A stretch of DNA of 64,000 nt from Amanita rubescens (Eukaryota; Basidiomycota; Agaricomycetes; Agaricales; Amanitaceae). Both the position numbers and the translations under genes were made by a program. Shown here in pieces: positions 12,363-22,921 of the stretch. Each line of letters opens with the position of its first letter. Within the stretch, counting starts at the first letter, position 1. The notes below the pieces were generated by a model, which worked only from the letters and a program-made list of their open reading frames with translations, had not been told where the DNA came from and made no database searches. The stretch is from NCBI GenBank assembly GCA_015039365.1, contig WION01000038.1, positions 1-64,000 on the forward strand. Direction: 5' to 3'.

Positions 12363-14012
12363 CTATTTGCGTTTCGATTTTTGAAGCAACTTCGATTTAC
12401 ATTCCTCGATCCAGCTCAAAACATTCCGTGAACGTTCGTCTCCAACATTTTTTTTGCACAACTCGCCCCACTTCTGGAACTCTGTTTCTTTCAGATGTTC
12501 GAAGATTTCCTCGAAGTGATCAAGTTGGTAATCGTCGAGGCTGGATCGATCTTGCGATACTTCAAAATTTATACTGAAGAGATCTTTTGCAGTTCCAAAA
12601 TCGTTGAAACCCCATAGTTGGAAGCCTGTATGACAGCTCGTCGTGAACGTCATGACCCCGTGGATCGTCCCGGATGGTATAACGAAACTCTTGCTATCGT
12701 GCACTAGAAGTAGCTCAAGGTTCTCGAGCTCCTCGATTGCGACAATCATCGAGAATTCCTGAATTGTCCCAGAAACGTATTTTTTGCAAAATACCTGAAG
12801 GTTATGGGGGGTGGGCGGCCAGAAAAGCCATAATTTTCGCCCGGATATATGTCGTATAAACTGAGAAGACCCACAATAGTCGATATGGGGATCGGTAATA
12901 GACCCCCTGGGATTAATGGAACTTAACCATGTAGGTCGTTTTCCCCCCACACACTCGTAGACATGGTTGGTGCTCTCTTCAAATGGTCCTGCGGTCAAGG
13001 AACATTTTAGGAGACCTCCTTTGGTTTCTGGTATGGTCAACGCTCCGAGGAGAGGACCTGAGTGTTTGAGGCGGTCCCCTGCTTGACACACGGATGATAG
13101 AACATCCATGGTCGAAACATGGGTCACGCGACTTCCAAGCGTAAAATTGATCTTGCTAATATTGGCTTTTTTCGCCTGAGTTAGATCGTGTATGACGTCT
13201 CGAAGTTCAGGTTCGGGATTGAAGGGTCCGTGATCTGCATCTGCAAGTAGACATACATGTGCCATAGCGGTGTCATACGGGATCATATCTGGCAGTTCAA
13301 TTAGTTTTGCAAGGATATCGCGTCCTCGGTGGTGCATTTTATGGATATTGGATATAGGAGGGGCGTCCCACAGCAGGTATTCCTTTAGTATCCAACGGTT
13401 CCCTTCATGTGCCAAACTAGGGAGGGGATGCGTGTTATCGACGGTAGTAGGGAGCGGACTCGGTGGTATTTCCATTCGTAAATGCTTTCCGCCTTCGTTT
13501 TCATGATCGCTAGATGTCACTGCTGCTTGGGAACGCTTCCTACTCGGAGATGACCCTTCAATTTGTCGATTTTTCGATGTGCTTGATTTCGGATCGGAGT
13601 ATGAGGTGGTTTTCCTCCATCGGAATATATATTCCTCCAGCACGAACATCGGTCCGAGCTTTGGGTGAGCGGTATATGGCCTATTTAGGCGAGGGCATCG
13701 ACGTCTCCCATTTTTACGATCTTCGTCAATAGAGCGCCACTTTGACTCGCAGGTCTTGTAATATATCATGTGGTCATCATGTTTATTCCCTGGTATGACG
13801 CGAACATTGTCCCTCTCTGCCAACGCCATCACAAGCTCCTGAAACGGAGTTTGAACGGCGATATCCCCAACAGAGCCGATTGATTCCGCTGGAGGATGGG
13901 GGCCAACGAAGAGACTGTAGAATACTTTTTTCTTCTTGAAAGTAAATTTCATTGCCAACTTGTGGAACACGCCACTCTCTGCCGCACCTCCACAATCAGC
14001 TATAGTATTCAT
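12363..14012 (-). CDS. JmjC/cupin-like Fe(II)-2OG oxygenase-type protein, 549 aa
   Basis: A single uninterrupted frame runs from the ATG at 14012 (open to 14039 without another ATG) to the stop at 12363. The N-terminal third has a charged, serine-rich linker. The C-terminal half contains TDPHIDYCGSSQF (HxD, about residues 376-378), GRKLWLFWPP just after it and SGTIHGVMTF (distal His about residue 451). This is the order of the HxD...H iron-binding triad in JmjC-type cupins, and K393 is placed where the co-substrate lysine often sits. In that family the enzyme hydroxylates proteins or removes methyl groups from lysines; the substrate here is unknown. Many agaricomycete genomes carry large families of such proteins. 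An upstream exon is possible because a gttggtag acceptor-like word precedes the frame. No signal peptide is seen. Confidence 0.65.
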   Translation of the reverse strand: MNTIADCGGAAESGVFHKLAMKFTFKKKKVFYSLFVGPHPPAESIGSVGDIAVQTPFQELVMALAERDNVRVIPGNKHDDHMIYYKTCESKWRSIDEDRKNGRRRCPRLNRPYTAHPKLGPMFVLEEYIFRWRKTTSYSDPKSSTSKNRQIEGSSPSRKRSQAAVTSSDHENEGGKHLRMEIPPSPLPTTVDNTHPLPSLAHEGNRWILKEYLLWDAPPISNIHKMHHRGRDILAKLIELPDMIPYDTAMAHVCLLADADHGPFNPEPELRDVIHDLTQAKKANISKINFTLGSRVTHVSTMDVLSSVCQAGDRLKHSGPLLGALTIPETKGGLLKCSLTAGPFEESTNHVYECVGGKRPTWLSSINPRGSITDPHIDYCGSSQFIRHISGRKLWLFWPPTPHNLQVFCKKYVSGTIQEFSMIVAIEELENLELLLVHDSKSFVIPSGTIHGVMTFTTSCHTGFQLWGFNDFGTAKDLFSINFEVSQDRSSLDDYQLDHFEEIFEHLKETEFQKWGELCKKNVGDERSRNVLSWIEECKSKLLQKSKRK

Positions 14013-14579
14013 GCACCGTAAGGAAATCACTCCTACCAACAGTATCAGCTGTTATGTCTCCGTTGAAAGTGTTGCAGTATATTTCCGACATTTCTAGTTC
14101 CGTTTTACCTTTTCTCGAGTTCTGACTCTGTTCTGGTTCGAGTACGCTGATGGCGACAAATAAATACAAATATCCCCAATGACTCGATCAAAGTTGAACG
14201 TTGAACAATGATCCGATTTCGCGGCACATACTAGTAATGGGGTATACATAACAGAAAGCACAAGTATTCAAACTACATGTTAAACTCGGATTAGTTCATC
14301 TACGGTAACCCAACTGCCAAGCCTGATGGATATGCGAACGTCACGGTAACCTTCGTGAAGTTTATAAGTTAGTCTTAGAGAAATGGATGACTAGTTGAAT
14401 GGCCAGTTTGATCGGCGGTTGTGTGACAACCATCACCTGTAGGCCACCAAGCGGCAGTTCCTAGGCTGCATCTACTCACTAATTCAGGCTTTCAGCAGGA
14501 ACAAAAATTCAAGCCATTTGTAGCCAGAACTGGGATGTGTTTAGAGCGCGAGAAGGCCCTGACTGCATTACATACTAGT
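14013..14579. other. Intergenic, no gene seen
   Basis: No ORF with motifs. The stretch lies between two minus-strand genes and should include the promoter of the JmjC-like gene and the decayed 3' end of the gene at 14580-15511. Confidence 0.35.
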
Positions 14580-15511
14580 TCAAATATTAAAGTAGGGGAT
14601 AGGTACCCTCTGTCCACCTCCAAACGATAGGCCGTGGGCCAACGAGGGGAAGTCGCCTCTTTTGTGGGTCTTCTTGAGGCAATCGGGGTGGGCATCGGCA
14701 GCCTTGTCCAGAAGCTTAAGCACCTCGTCGTGCACCTGCGTCCACCCCTCGGTATCCCTGGGCCACCCCAGGAGGACACCCACGATGCGGCCTTGGCCGT
14801 CCAGCAAGAGGTGCGTTGTGCTGCCGCGGCTACGTCAACAAGGCGCAAGCGAATCACAAGCTGCCACCTACCGGCCGTCCCAAGGAAAACACGTCATGCC
14901 GTAGTCTCCTTCAAGCTCCGAGACGGTGAAGACGCGCTGTGGTAAATCGGCAACTCGTTTCCCTATCCAACCCGCCTTTGTAACGTTGATGACAGAGGGT
15001 AGGCTGTGATCCACGTAGATGACGTCCTGTGCCGTCTCTAGCCGCCGCTTCTTCGCAACGTGCTTATCGTCGGTCCCCTCAGCCTCCTGCTGGGCGTGTC
15101 GCCTCCTTCTTTTGCGATTGGCAGAAGCGAGCCTAGCCTTTTGCCTATTTCCTAATACGGGTTCAATAGGCGCCGGGGGGAGGGGCATTCAGCGCCGACG
15201 TTGAACCCAGAGCCTTGGGCAGATACGATGTCCTCGCCACGGCCGCTGCTGGGGCCCTCGACATCGGAAAGTGGTTCCTCAAACAGGTCCCTAAATTGTC
15301 GCTCACGGAGGGACTGGATACTAGGGCATTCGGCCCCAGTGTTGGCCTGGATGGAAGGAGCAGGCACAAGGCCCACGTCATCGCCACTGCCAAAGTCCTC
15401 TGCATCCGAAAGAGGGCCTTCAAATATATCCACAAGCCGTCGCTCGTAGAAGAATTGATCAATGGACAGCGTCCTTGAGGCAATCGAGCGCCCTCGTGGA
15501 GCCATGCGCAT
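14580..15511 (-). pseudogene. Truncated agaricomycete family protein (resembles N-terminal part of 2OG-oxygenase-like proteins)
   Basis: Exons 15188-14872 and 14820-14580 with a 51-nt intron (gtaggt...gcggcag) join in frame to a 185-aa product starting at the ATG at 15188. It has a basic nuclear-signal-like stretch (NRKRRRRHAQQ), then the words FPWDGR, LLDGQGRIVGVLLGWP, HKRGDFPSLAHGLSFGGGQ. From memory these resemble the region preceding a C-terminal 2OG-Fe(II) oxygenase-like domain in large agaricomycete families, with their conserved RRG-FPAL-GGGQ block. Here the protein stops just after that block, so the catalytic part is absent. Upstream, 15511-15152 encodes in another frame an acidic region with two ~54-aa repeats (FEGPLSDAED and FEEPLSDVEG), which probably belonged to the same protein; a frameshift near the C-tract at about 15160-15190 separates them. 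Confidence 0.45.
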
Positions 15512-16597
15512 GAATGGGGCTGTAAAACGGCATCAGCATGTAGAAACACAGCCAAGGGTAGGGAGGTGCAGAGGCAGTAGAGGGGCCTAGGGATGCTGCT
15601 CATCGTCGCTCCACCACGCAGGCATGGGTGGCAGTGACAGGGTCGCCACTTGCCACTTTGCAAACGGGCTTCACAATTCAAGCCTCAAACTGTGCATAAA
15701 TGAGCGAGGGATGCAGTCCAATGTCGCTCCACCACGCAGGCATGGATGGCAGTGACAGGGTCGCCACTTGCCTCTATGTGAGCGGGCTTCACTAGTCGAA
15801 CTGCAGTACACTGGCTAACTTAACTTCGTGCATGGCTCAGGGAAGGAGCAGCAGGAGACTGAAGACACCGTACTCACCAGACGTAGGCACCCGATGAGCT
15901 AACGATGGCGAAAGATGCTCTTCACCAGCCATTCGGTATGAGACCTATTATTCAGTCAGGCGAGAAGTGATGCCTAACCCTGTCCTTTCTGCGTGCGGTG
16001 GAAAGGATGAGAGGGCGAGGAGAGAAGAAGAGGCTTATTGAAGGCGAAGGGGAAAAGATGGTGCGTGACGCGTGACACACTCATGTAGCGACATTATTAA
16101 GGGGGTTATAATTTATTGTGATAATAATATGCGACCTGGAGCCGGGAAGTTAGTAACGACACCTTCCGAGGCGGCAAGTCATGGATCCATGTCGAAGTGA
16201 AAAAAAAAGATGCTGTCTCGGACGCAAAGCAACGACAGATGGCACATCAAGAGCAGACTTTGGATCCAGATCAGAGAAAAGCAATTCACAACGGGTACAC
16301 GCCGTGATTTACTGTTAAACTAGTCTGTTCAAGTTCAGAATCTCGGTTCCCACGAAGAAGGGCATCGAGAAATAGACGGGCCGATAACTCAGCAAAACGA
16401 CAGATTGGTACAACAACTGCATATGCAATATCGAAGGTACGATACAAGGCCTGAACTCATAAGAACGACATAAAATAGAATAAATCAAGGAACGAGAAGT
16501 AGGTCACGGCCGTGAATAGAGGAAGTGCACTGCTCGGGTGCCACTGCGAACGTCCCACTTTGAGATAAGTTGATTTCACTTTCAAAATTTCGGAAGG
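15512..16597. other. Intergenic with a 66-bp direct repeat
   Basis: 15605-15670 and 15723-15788 are near-identical direct copies (starting gtcgctccaccacgcagg) 118 bp apart. The rest shows no supported gene; an A-run lies at 16200-16208. Confidence 0.5.
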
Positions 16598-19342
16598 CTA
16601 AGGTACGAGGATGATGCATTCGGTTTCGTTGAAGAGTTTGCTCTGCGGGGGAATGTAGCCGGAACTCGTGTTGCTTTCATTTGAGTCGCTTAGTCCGGAG
16701 TTACTCGGATGGCGGCCGTGGCGAGAGCCACCATTGACCGGTCTAAGACGAACGAGTTCGGTTCGTACATGAGCCTCATAAACGTCAACCATGTGCTTCA
16801 AGACCTCGAAGGGAAGCCACGACGGCAGCTCCACGTCATAAAGGGTTTTATGACGCCCGCGTACGCTGAAGGTTGAATCGTCCCCAGAATGATAGCGAAG
16901 CCATACCATCAAGTCCCAGCAGACTGGGCAGCACAGCCTGGACACCGAGACTTGCTTGGTGTCCATTGCCTAAAAGCTCTGGGTTAGCTCGTTGTGGGGC
17001 AAGAAGTGGACGACAGGGATGGTACCTTGCAAATCTTCAAGAGCTCTTGGTTCTCTGCTGTAATGGGAATTCCCATCCTGTGGTAGTATTTTGCAATCGC
17101 TACCAAAATCGCCTCACAGTGTAGGCATCCATGAAATAAGCCATGGGACTGTGGCTTCATTCCAGTTGAACCTTTAGTATCGTCTCTGATTCGGAGCAGC
17201 AAGAATTGTTCATAGATTCTATGATACGATCCTTTATCCTCGGCTTGTTGGTACGCTAACAGATGATTCACGAGACAAGTTACAGTCTTTGAAGCCTCTT
17301 TGGTACCCATGATCTCATTGATTAACGTCGTTATAGCGTCCCAGGAACCGACGTAGGGTTTCGAGCGCACTATGCCAAGGGAACGGATTGCGATCTTCTG
17401 ACCATTGGGAAATTTCTTTTCAGCTTGCTTTTCCAGCGCTCGCTTCGCTGCAAAGTGGCTCACCAAGGTCCTGATCCACGTGCTGAGGACCAAGCCCAAT
17501 TCGCCTGGACTAATAGCCATTGCCGAACGCGCCATCTCGACAGCCTCCTCGCCCTGCTCATCCCGCTCGAACTCGTCGGGCTCTTCATCTTCGTCCCGGT
17601 CCTGGTTATTATCTGTAGATGCATCTGAGACCCCAGATGCCGATGTGACCGCTGCCGCTGATGTAGCCGCCGATGTAGCCACCGATGTAGCCGCCGATGT
17701 AGCCGCCGATGTAGCCGCCGATGTAGCCGCCGATGTAGCCGCCGATGTAGCCGCCGATGTAGCCGCCGATGTAGCCGCCGATGTAGCCACCAATTTGACC
17801 TGGGAGGTCCGAATTATCTTACATTTCAAGGCGTATGCTTCGTATTTCTCCACGTGGTTAATGTTGGGCATCGTCAGTTGCCCTATCGAATGAGATAGGC
17901 AGGACAGATGGCGCGTCAACGTTCTGCTGTGAGCAATGACGAGTAATGCTCGGGAGATGGGGATAATGGCATCTACATGTTTCTTCACTTCACTCCAGCT
18001 GCTGCTGCTGCTGCTGCCTTTCATAGACTCGGACAGCCTCGCCAACGCAACCGCAAAGCCAATGAGAAGACGAACGAAAAGGTAATGGAAATCTTTGACT
18101 GTCGCTTTGCAATATACGCCCTTGCCCTTGGCTGCTTGTTGAAGGCATGCGATATCTGGACCAGGACAGGGATGAAATGACATCATGGCAGGGGCGTACT
18201 CCACGAGTCTTTTTAATGACTGATTCGAGTCAATAAACTTGCTAAGGGCCTCGTCTGGTTCAACATCGTCATCGGGAAAAGAGACGCGTCCCAACGCTTG
18301 TTCATCAATATTTGCGAGGGCGTAGATTAGGCCTTGAGCAGACCAGTGGGTAATTCGCCGATACAGCTTCCTCCAGCAGCTGAGGATGATATAAGTGTAG
18401 AAATGGGCTTCATATTGAGAATGCTCCGAACGAGCTTCTTTAACCGCATTGTCTGCTTCAGCATCTTGAGAATGCTCCGAACAAGCTTCTTTAACCGCAT
18501 CGTCTGCTTCAGCATCTTGAGAATGCTCCGAACAAGCTTCTTTAACCGCATCGTCTGCTTCAGCATCTTGAGATTGCTGCGAACAAGCTTCTTTGGCCGC
18601 CTTAGATGCCTCAGCACATTCAGAATGCTCCGTCAGATATGAACAAATCGTATTTGCATGGGACCCCAGGATTCGTTTCCTTCTCAGATACACGCTCAGT
18701 TAGATTAGAATGGGATGATAATTAATTAAAAACTCACTTCCGGATCTGCTTGAGTTTTTCGAGTGCTATGTCAAACTGTCCCAGCCGAACATGAGGCCAT
18801 AAGTCTTCGCCCTCAGGAAAGTGGAGGAAGATAGGGCCTTGAGCAGAGACGACATCGTCATGACGGGGATTTTTCATGGTGGCGAACATGTTGTCGTTCG
18901 AGAGTTCATAGGCCCCTTCTATGGAGTTATCGTCATGATCTCCCTCCTTTTGCTGACCCTGGTCAGGTCCCTGAATTAAACGTCAATTGATTGAGTTGAG
19001 CGGGGCTTCGCACAGAATAATACTAACGTCCTCGTAACGGTCCTGTACTAGAGGAACAGCGGCTATGATTTCATGATCTGTGACTAGAATAGTCGTCATC
19101 GCGTCCGTGAACTTTTGACGAGGGGGCAGCTTCTCGATCTTTTTCGCATGCTCATCTTCCAGCGATGGGTAACCTACGTCAGAATTGATAGTTTGAATGA
19201 AACGGAGAAGGGCGAGTAGATTGCGGAATTTGTCATGGAGACGGAGATTTTCGGCCGCGTCTGGCAGGGGTTGATTTGGAGACGTTTCCTCGTCGCTGGC
19301 TGGAGGCAAGTCGTAGCTCACTGGAAGGTCCTGAGCATCCAT
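16598..19342 (-). CDS. Deaminase-like protein (OTT_1508-like family), four exons, 858 aa
   Basis: Minus-strand exons 19342-19028, 18970-18738, 18682-17026 and 16969-16598 with introns of 57, 55 and 56 nt join in frame from ATG to stop (858 aa). The C-terminal part carries GCLHCEAILVAIAKYY (HCE, 17121-17113) and, across the last intron, SRLCCPVCWDLMVW (CPVC, 16930-16919). This HxE plus CxxC pair is the zinc-binding and proton-shuttle arrangement of the nucleic-acid/nucleotide deaminase superfamily. The spacing and the cysteine-rich segment fit the OTT_1508-like fungal group as I remember it; substrate unknown. The middle holds two low-complexity expansions: three to four 17-aa repeats (DAEADDAVKEACSEHSQ) and about eleven ATSA units, followed by an acidic stretch. 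No secretion signal. It is intact and probably expressed, but the function is inferred from motifs only. Confidence 0.65.
17655..17791. repeat. 12-bp tandem array inside the deaminase-like gene
   Basis: About eleven units of gccgatgtagcc, encoding the ATSA repeat on the minus strand. On the plus strand the same DNA gives a spurious open frame. Confidence 0.9.
18415..18620. repeat. 51-bp tandem array inside the deaminase-like gene
   Basis: Four units of 51 bp starting ttgagaatgctccgaac, the two central ones almost identical, encode 17-aa repeats. The length is a multiple of three, so unit number can change without breaking the frame. Confidence 0.9.
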
Positions 19343-20833
19343 GCCTGGGACAAAAGGCCAACAAGAAGAAGAATGGGGCTTGTGGTGAATGCCACGTCAC
19401 CGTCAGGAGGAGAGGCGGAGTCTGTCACTGTCAGCACTGTGTCACTGATCGTGAGAATTAGTAGGAGGCCTGCTCCGAGTTGGATTGACCAGAAGTTGAA
19501 GCCTGTCTTCAAGCCAAAAAAAGACATTAATAGTGGTCGGATGTGCACTCGTAGTGCAACCCTGAAGGCCTGACCCTTGCCCAGTCTTCACGGCAACATC
19601 TCGATTCCCTGCGTTGATCGAACTGAATTGAATTATTAGTATATCCTATTAGTATTACGTGAACTCCGTTACTGGCACCGCTTACAACCACATACAGTAA
19701 TGCCACGGTGCTCCAAGTTCCTGGCACCGTCACGTCACTCATTCGATCTGGGAAGCGCTTCCAGTTTACGTTGACTCATTTAGCCGAAATGGAAAGCAAA
19801 TAACCGACCAGATTTGCTACGTCCGGAACTTCTGGACGGGTCATCCGAGTCCACCCGGCTCATGGAGTGGGCGCGAGAGGAGGTCGGTCCCACTGCAAGT
19901 TGGAATTCGTCGAACAACAGCAGTGTGATAGCAGCAATCATGGACACTACTGTACAACGATGACTTGATAGAATTTTACCGAGCCTGAGATTCAAATTGA
20001 GGCATTGAAGAAGCAGCGGATGGCGCTTCAAGGCGTTCAACGTCGGGTCCATAAGTTCTATCTTGAGGAACTTCAAGTTCCGCGATAATCCGTCAGGATT
20101 TCCGAGGCCTGAAAGGACTCTATAGCCTCTATTGCGCCATCACGATCGACCTGCCAAAACGCTCTTTTATTGTCTCCCTAGAATTTCGTGGGCCGTGGCC
20201 TCAATTTTATTTTTAAAAAAAAGACATGGATTTACAAAGTTATAATACTTTTCGTACATCTCATAATTGCCTGCACTGCCATATATGAAGCTGTGGAAGT
20301 GAACATGGCCTCGGACCATGCCACAGTTTCAATGAGGGCGCTGATCGATCTCGGCAACTCCCCGATCGTGAAAAGACGCGCCCATCCCGACGCCGTTTTG
20401 GGCCTTTCCGCTTTCGGGCATTTCCCTCCACGCCTACCTTCCCCAAACGGAAATGCCACGTGAACGCGCACGGCCCCCAAACCAAAAGAATAAACACACA
20501 ACTCATAGCGAGAGACTCCCCTATATAGTCTCGAGCTTCTCTCACCGTCATTCGAGCAAAGCCCTACAAAGAACTTAATTCGAAGTATTATACTGTGGTG
20601 GCACCGTGTGCGCGGCCGAGTCAGTGCCGGACCGTTCAATTGTGACTTGTCCACCGCATCATTTTCCACTCTTGAGTTAGACCTGGAGTCAAACCTGCCT
20701 TTTAACAGGTCTCTTCAACTCAGTGAATTTGTGATATTGGACTCCGATATTCAATTCGGTGGGTTTTCTCTGAATATGCTTCTCATCTGAATCGTTCTCA
20801 GTGAATCTAACGATAGTTGCCAACTCATTAAAC
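19343..20833. other. Intergenic, no gene supported
   Basis: Only short ORFs without motifs (19780-20076 minus is the longest). Around 20185-20225 the words ctagaatttcgtgggcc, ggcctca and a T/A-run with agacat recur in reverse at 36230-36290, suggesting a small dispersed repeat end. The last 400 bp should include the promoter of the + gene at 20834. Confidence 0.4.
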
Positions 20834-22921
20834 ATGCCACCTGCCTTCTCGTTGCCTGTAGGAGCAAAGGATCTGCTTGAGAATCAGAGAACCGATGGTA
20901 AGTTAGAATTGGCTTACGACAGTAGTTTGTCGTTATTAATGTGAACTCAGTCCCCCTCGGGCCATTTGACGGTCGTGTTGCTGCTCTTCATCCCCGACAT
21001 CCTGACTTCTATATTGCTACGCCAAATCAAGAGGACGTGTTCTTACCTCCTGGTCCTTGCAATGTATACGCGAGGTTCGATGGTCGTTATGGTCTAGATG
21101 ATCACACGCAATGGCCTCAACCATTTTCCCACTCGGCACCATACCTCTGCTGCATCCCCAAACGTGAAGGACGAGCGGCAGAGGATTCAATCATGTGGTG
21201 GAATCCCACCCATCGAGATTTTGAGCCAACGGTACGCCACGGATGGAATATTGGCATCGGATTCCTGCCTCATCAAGAATTACGATCGATGGAACAATGT
21301 TGCGAACGACTGAACCAACGAGTGGGGCAATATCGAACAAAACATGATCCCGGAAGTCATCATCCTTTAACGCATTCATTTTCTGTAAACCTACGCCGCA
21401 CTCTGAGTCGCTTGAGAGCGGTCGCAATGACGCGAAAAGAGGTTCTATTCGAATGCCGACAGGTCCAACGTCAGTGGATGGAACTCCGGGCTCTAATGGA
21501 CTACATAGAGATCTACGAACCCCACATGGACAGTCGTATCCCTCCTGCAAAGGCGACGGCCGATGTCATTGGTTGCTTCGTTCGAGAGGCACATGTTGCA
21601 GAGAGGCTGTTTTCTGCAGGCATCCCATATTGGCTTATACGTCCTCTGTCCTCCTTTTCTACCGAGAATATCTTGACTGTCACAAGTGTTATTCAACCAA
21701 ATGGTGTGTTGGAATTGGACGATTACCCCATGCCCTTCCCGCGTATCTATGTCGGCGATTCAAATTACCACAGATTTTGTGCAATTTCCAAACATGGGCT
21801 GAAATCACTTTGCTATACAGACCTTTTCAGCGATGGAAATCCAAAAGGAATCAGACCCCATGAATTTGTTCAGAGTAGGCCTACTGCTGCACCATCGCGG
21901 GATCATCGGAACACCAGCGCAAGGTCACAACCATGTAAGTTACTCTTTTCAATACCGTATGCATAGTCTCATCCTGGCAGATCCTCGGCGCTCTGCGAAG
22001 CCAGGTCAATCAGCATCTCGCGATAAGTACGATCCAATCCACAGCCCATATATGTCTCTTCTGCTAGAATCGTGGCAAAAGGCACTTAGGGTTGTCGATC
22101 ACAGTCCGGCAATGCTGTTTTCACAAACCAAGCTCGCAGATAATGACGGGAAGTATGCATTCCCAGAACCTGGCATTTTCTGTTCTGGAGACAACGTCCA
22201 TCGACGCAACCGGTATCTCACTACTTGGTCCGTCATACGTGACATTTGCATTTACCGCCTGACATCCAAGGCCTCGAAGGTCCAGTTACTTTCGGGCCAG
22301 GAGTGGCGTACGTTACTTGGTGGGCGTGCACCTAATTCAGTGACCATGGCTGGAGCTTCTCGGAACTCTCTCACTCTCTTGTTGTCACCGGAGGCAACTG
22401 AATTGGGTGTCGACCTATCTAACCTTCACAAGGTTGCTGATAGGGAATTCACAGTGCGTGAGGCACAGGAGAACATGTGGGGTATTTCAGAGCTATCATT
22501 TCGGTTCGAACTCCTCATGCTGGACCGCCGCGCTCTCGATCGATGCTTGTTTGAGAACCGACTTCGGGAGCTAGACCCCCTAATACGGGAGGAGCTTGTA
22601 TTGTGCTGTTTCTACTTCCGTCCTGGCCAACCCCACCACCTTGCTTCGGTTTCGGTTCAAAATGCTCGTCGGGGTTTGGCATCACCTAACGTCCGGGATC
22701 GCTTACCATATTTTAATGCACTGCGCCAGGTGATGTTCGAATGGGTTGATTATCATCGATATCATGATCTAGCACGATTGCCTACACCCACAGCCGACGC
22801 TCCCGAGATTGAATTATTACACTATGAATATGCCCTTGCCCGATACTATACACAGACATACTTCCACTACTTTGGTCGGGCTGCCATTATTCCAACAACG
22901 TTACAAGAAACATTGAACTAA
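20834..22921 (+). CDS. Expanded agaricomycete family protein of unknown function, three exons, 662 aa
   Basis: Exons 20834-20897, 20951-21934 and 21981-22921 with introns of 53 nt (gtaagt...ctcag) and 46 nt (gtaagt...tggcag) join in frame from ATG to TAA, giving 662 residues. The protein starts MPPAFSLPVGAKD. It has a mid-region AGIPYWLIRPLSSFSTENIL and a C-terminal part with ELSFRFELLMLDRRALD and a closing YYTQTYFHYFGRAAIIPTTL. These words recall a large multi-copy family in mushroom genomes to which I cannot attach a function. No signal peptide, zinc motif or membrane segment is evident. A degraded 5' copy lies at 9779-10253 on the other strand, showing that the family duplicates and decays. 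It could be a host gene or cargo of an unrecognised mobile element; no flanking repeats were found. Confidence 0.7.

Noticed and set aside
17405..17893. Open frame on + with a long VAADVAAD repeat
   Set aside because: It is the antisense shadow of the 12-bp array that encodes ATSA repeats in the minus-strand deaminase-like gene.
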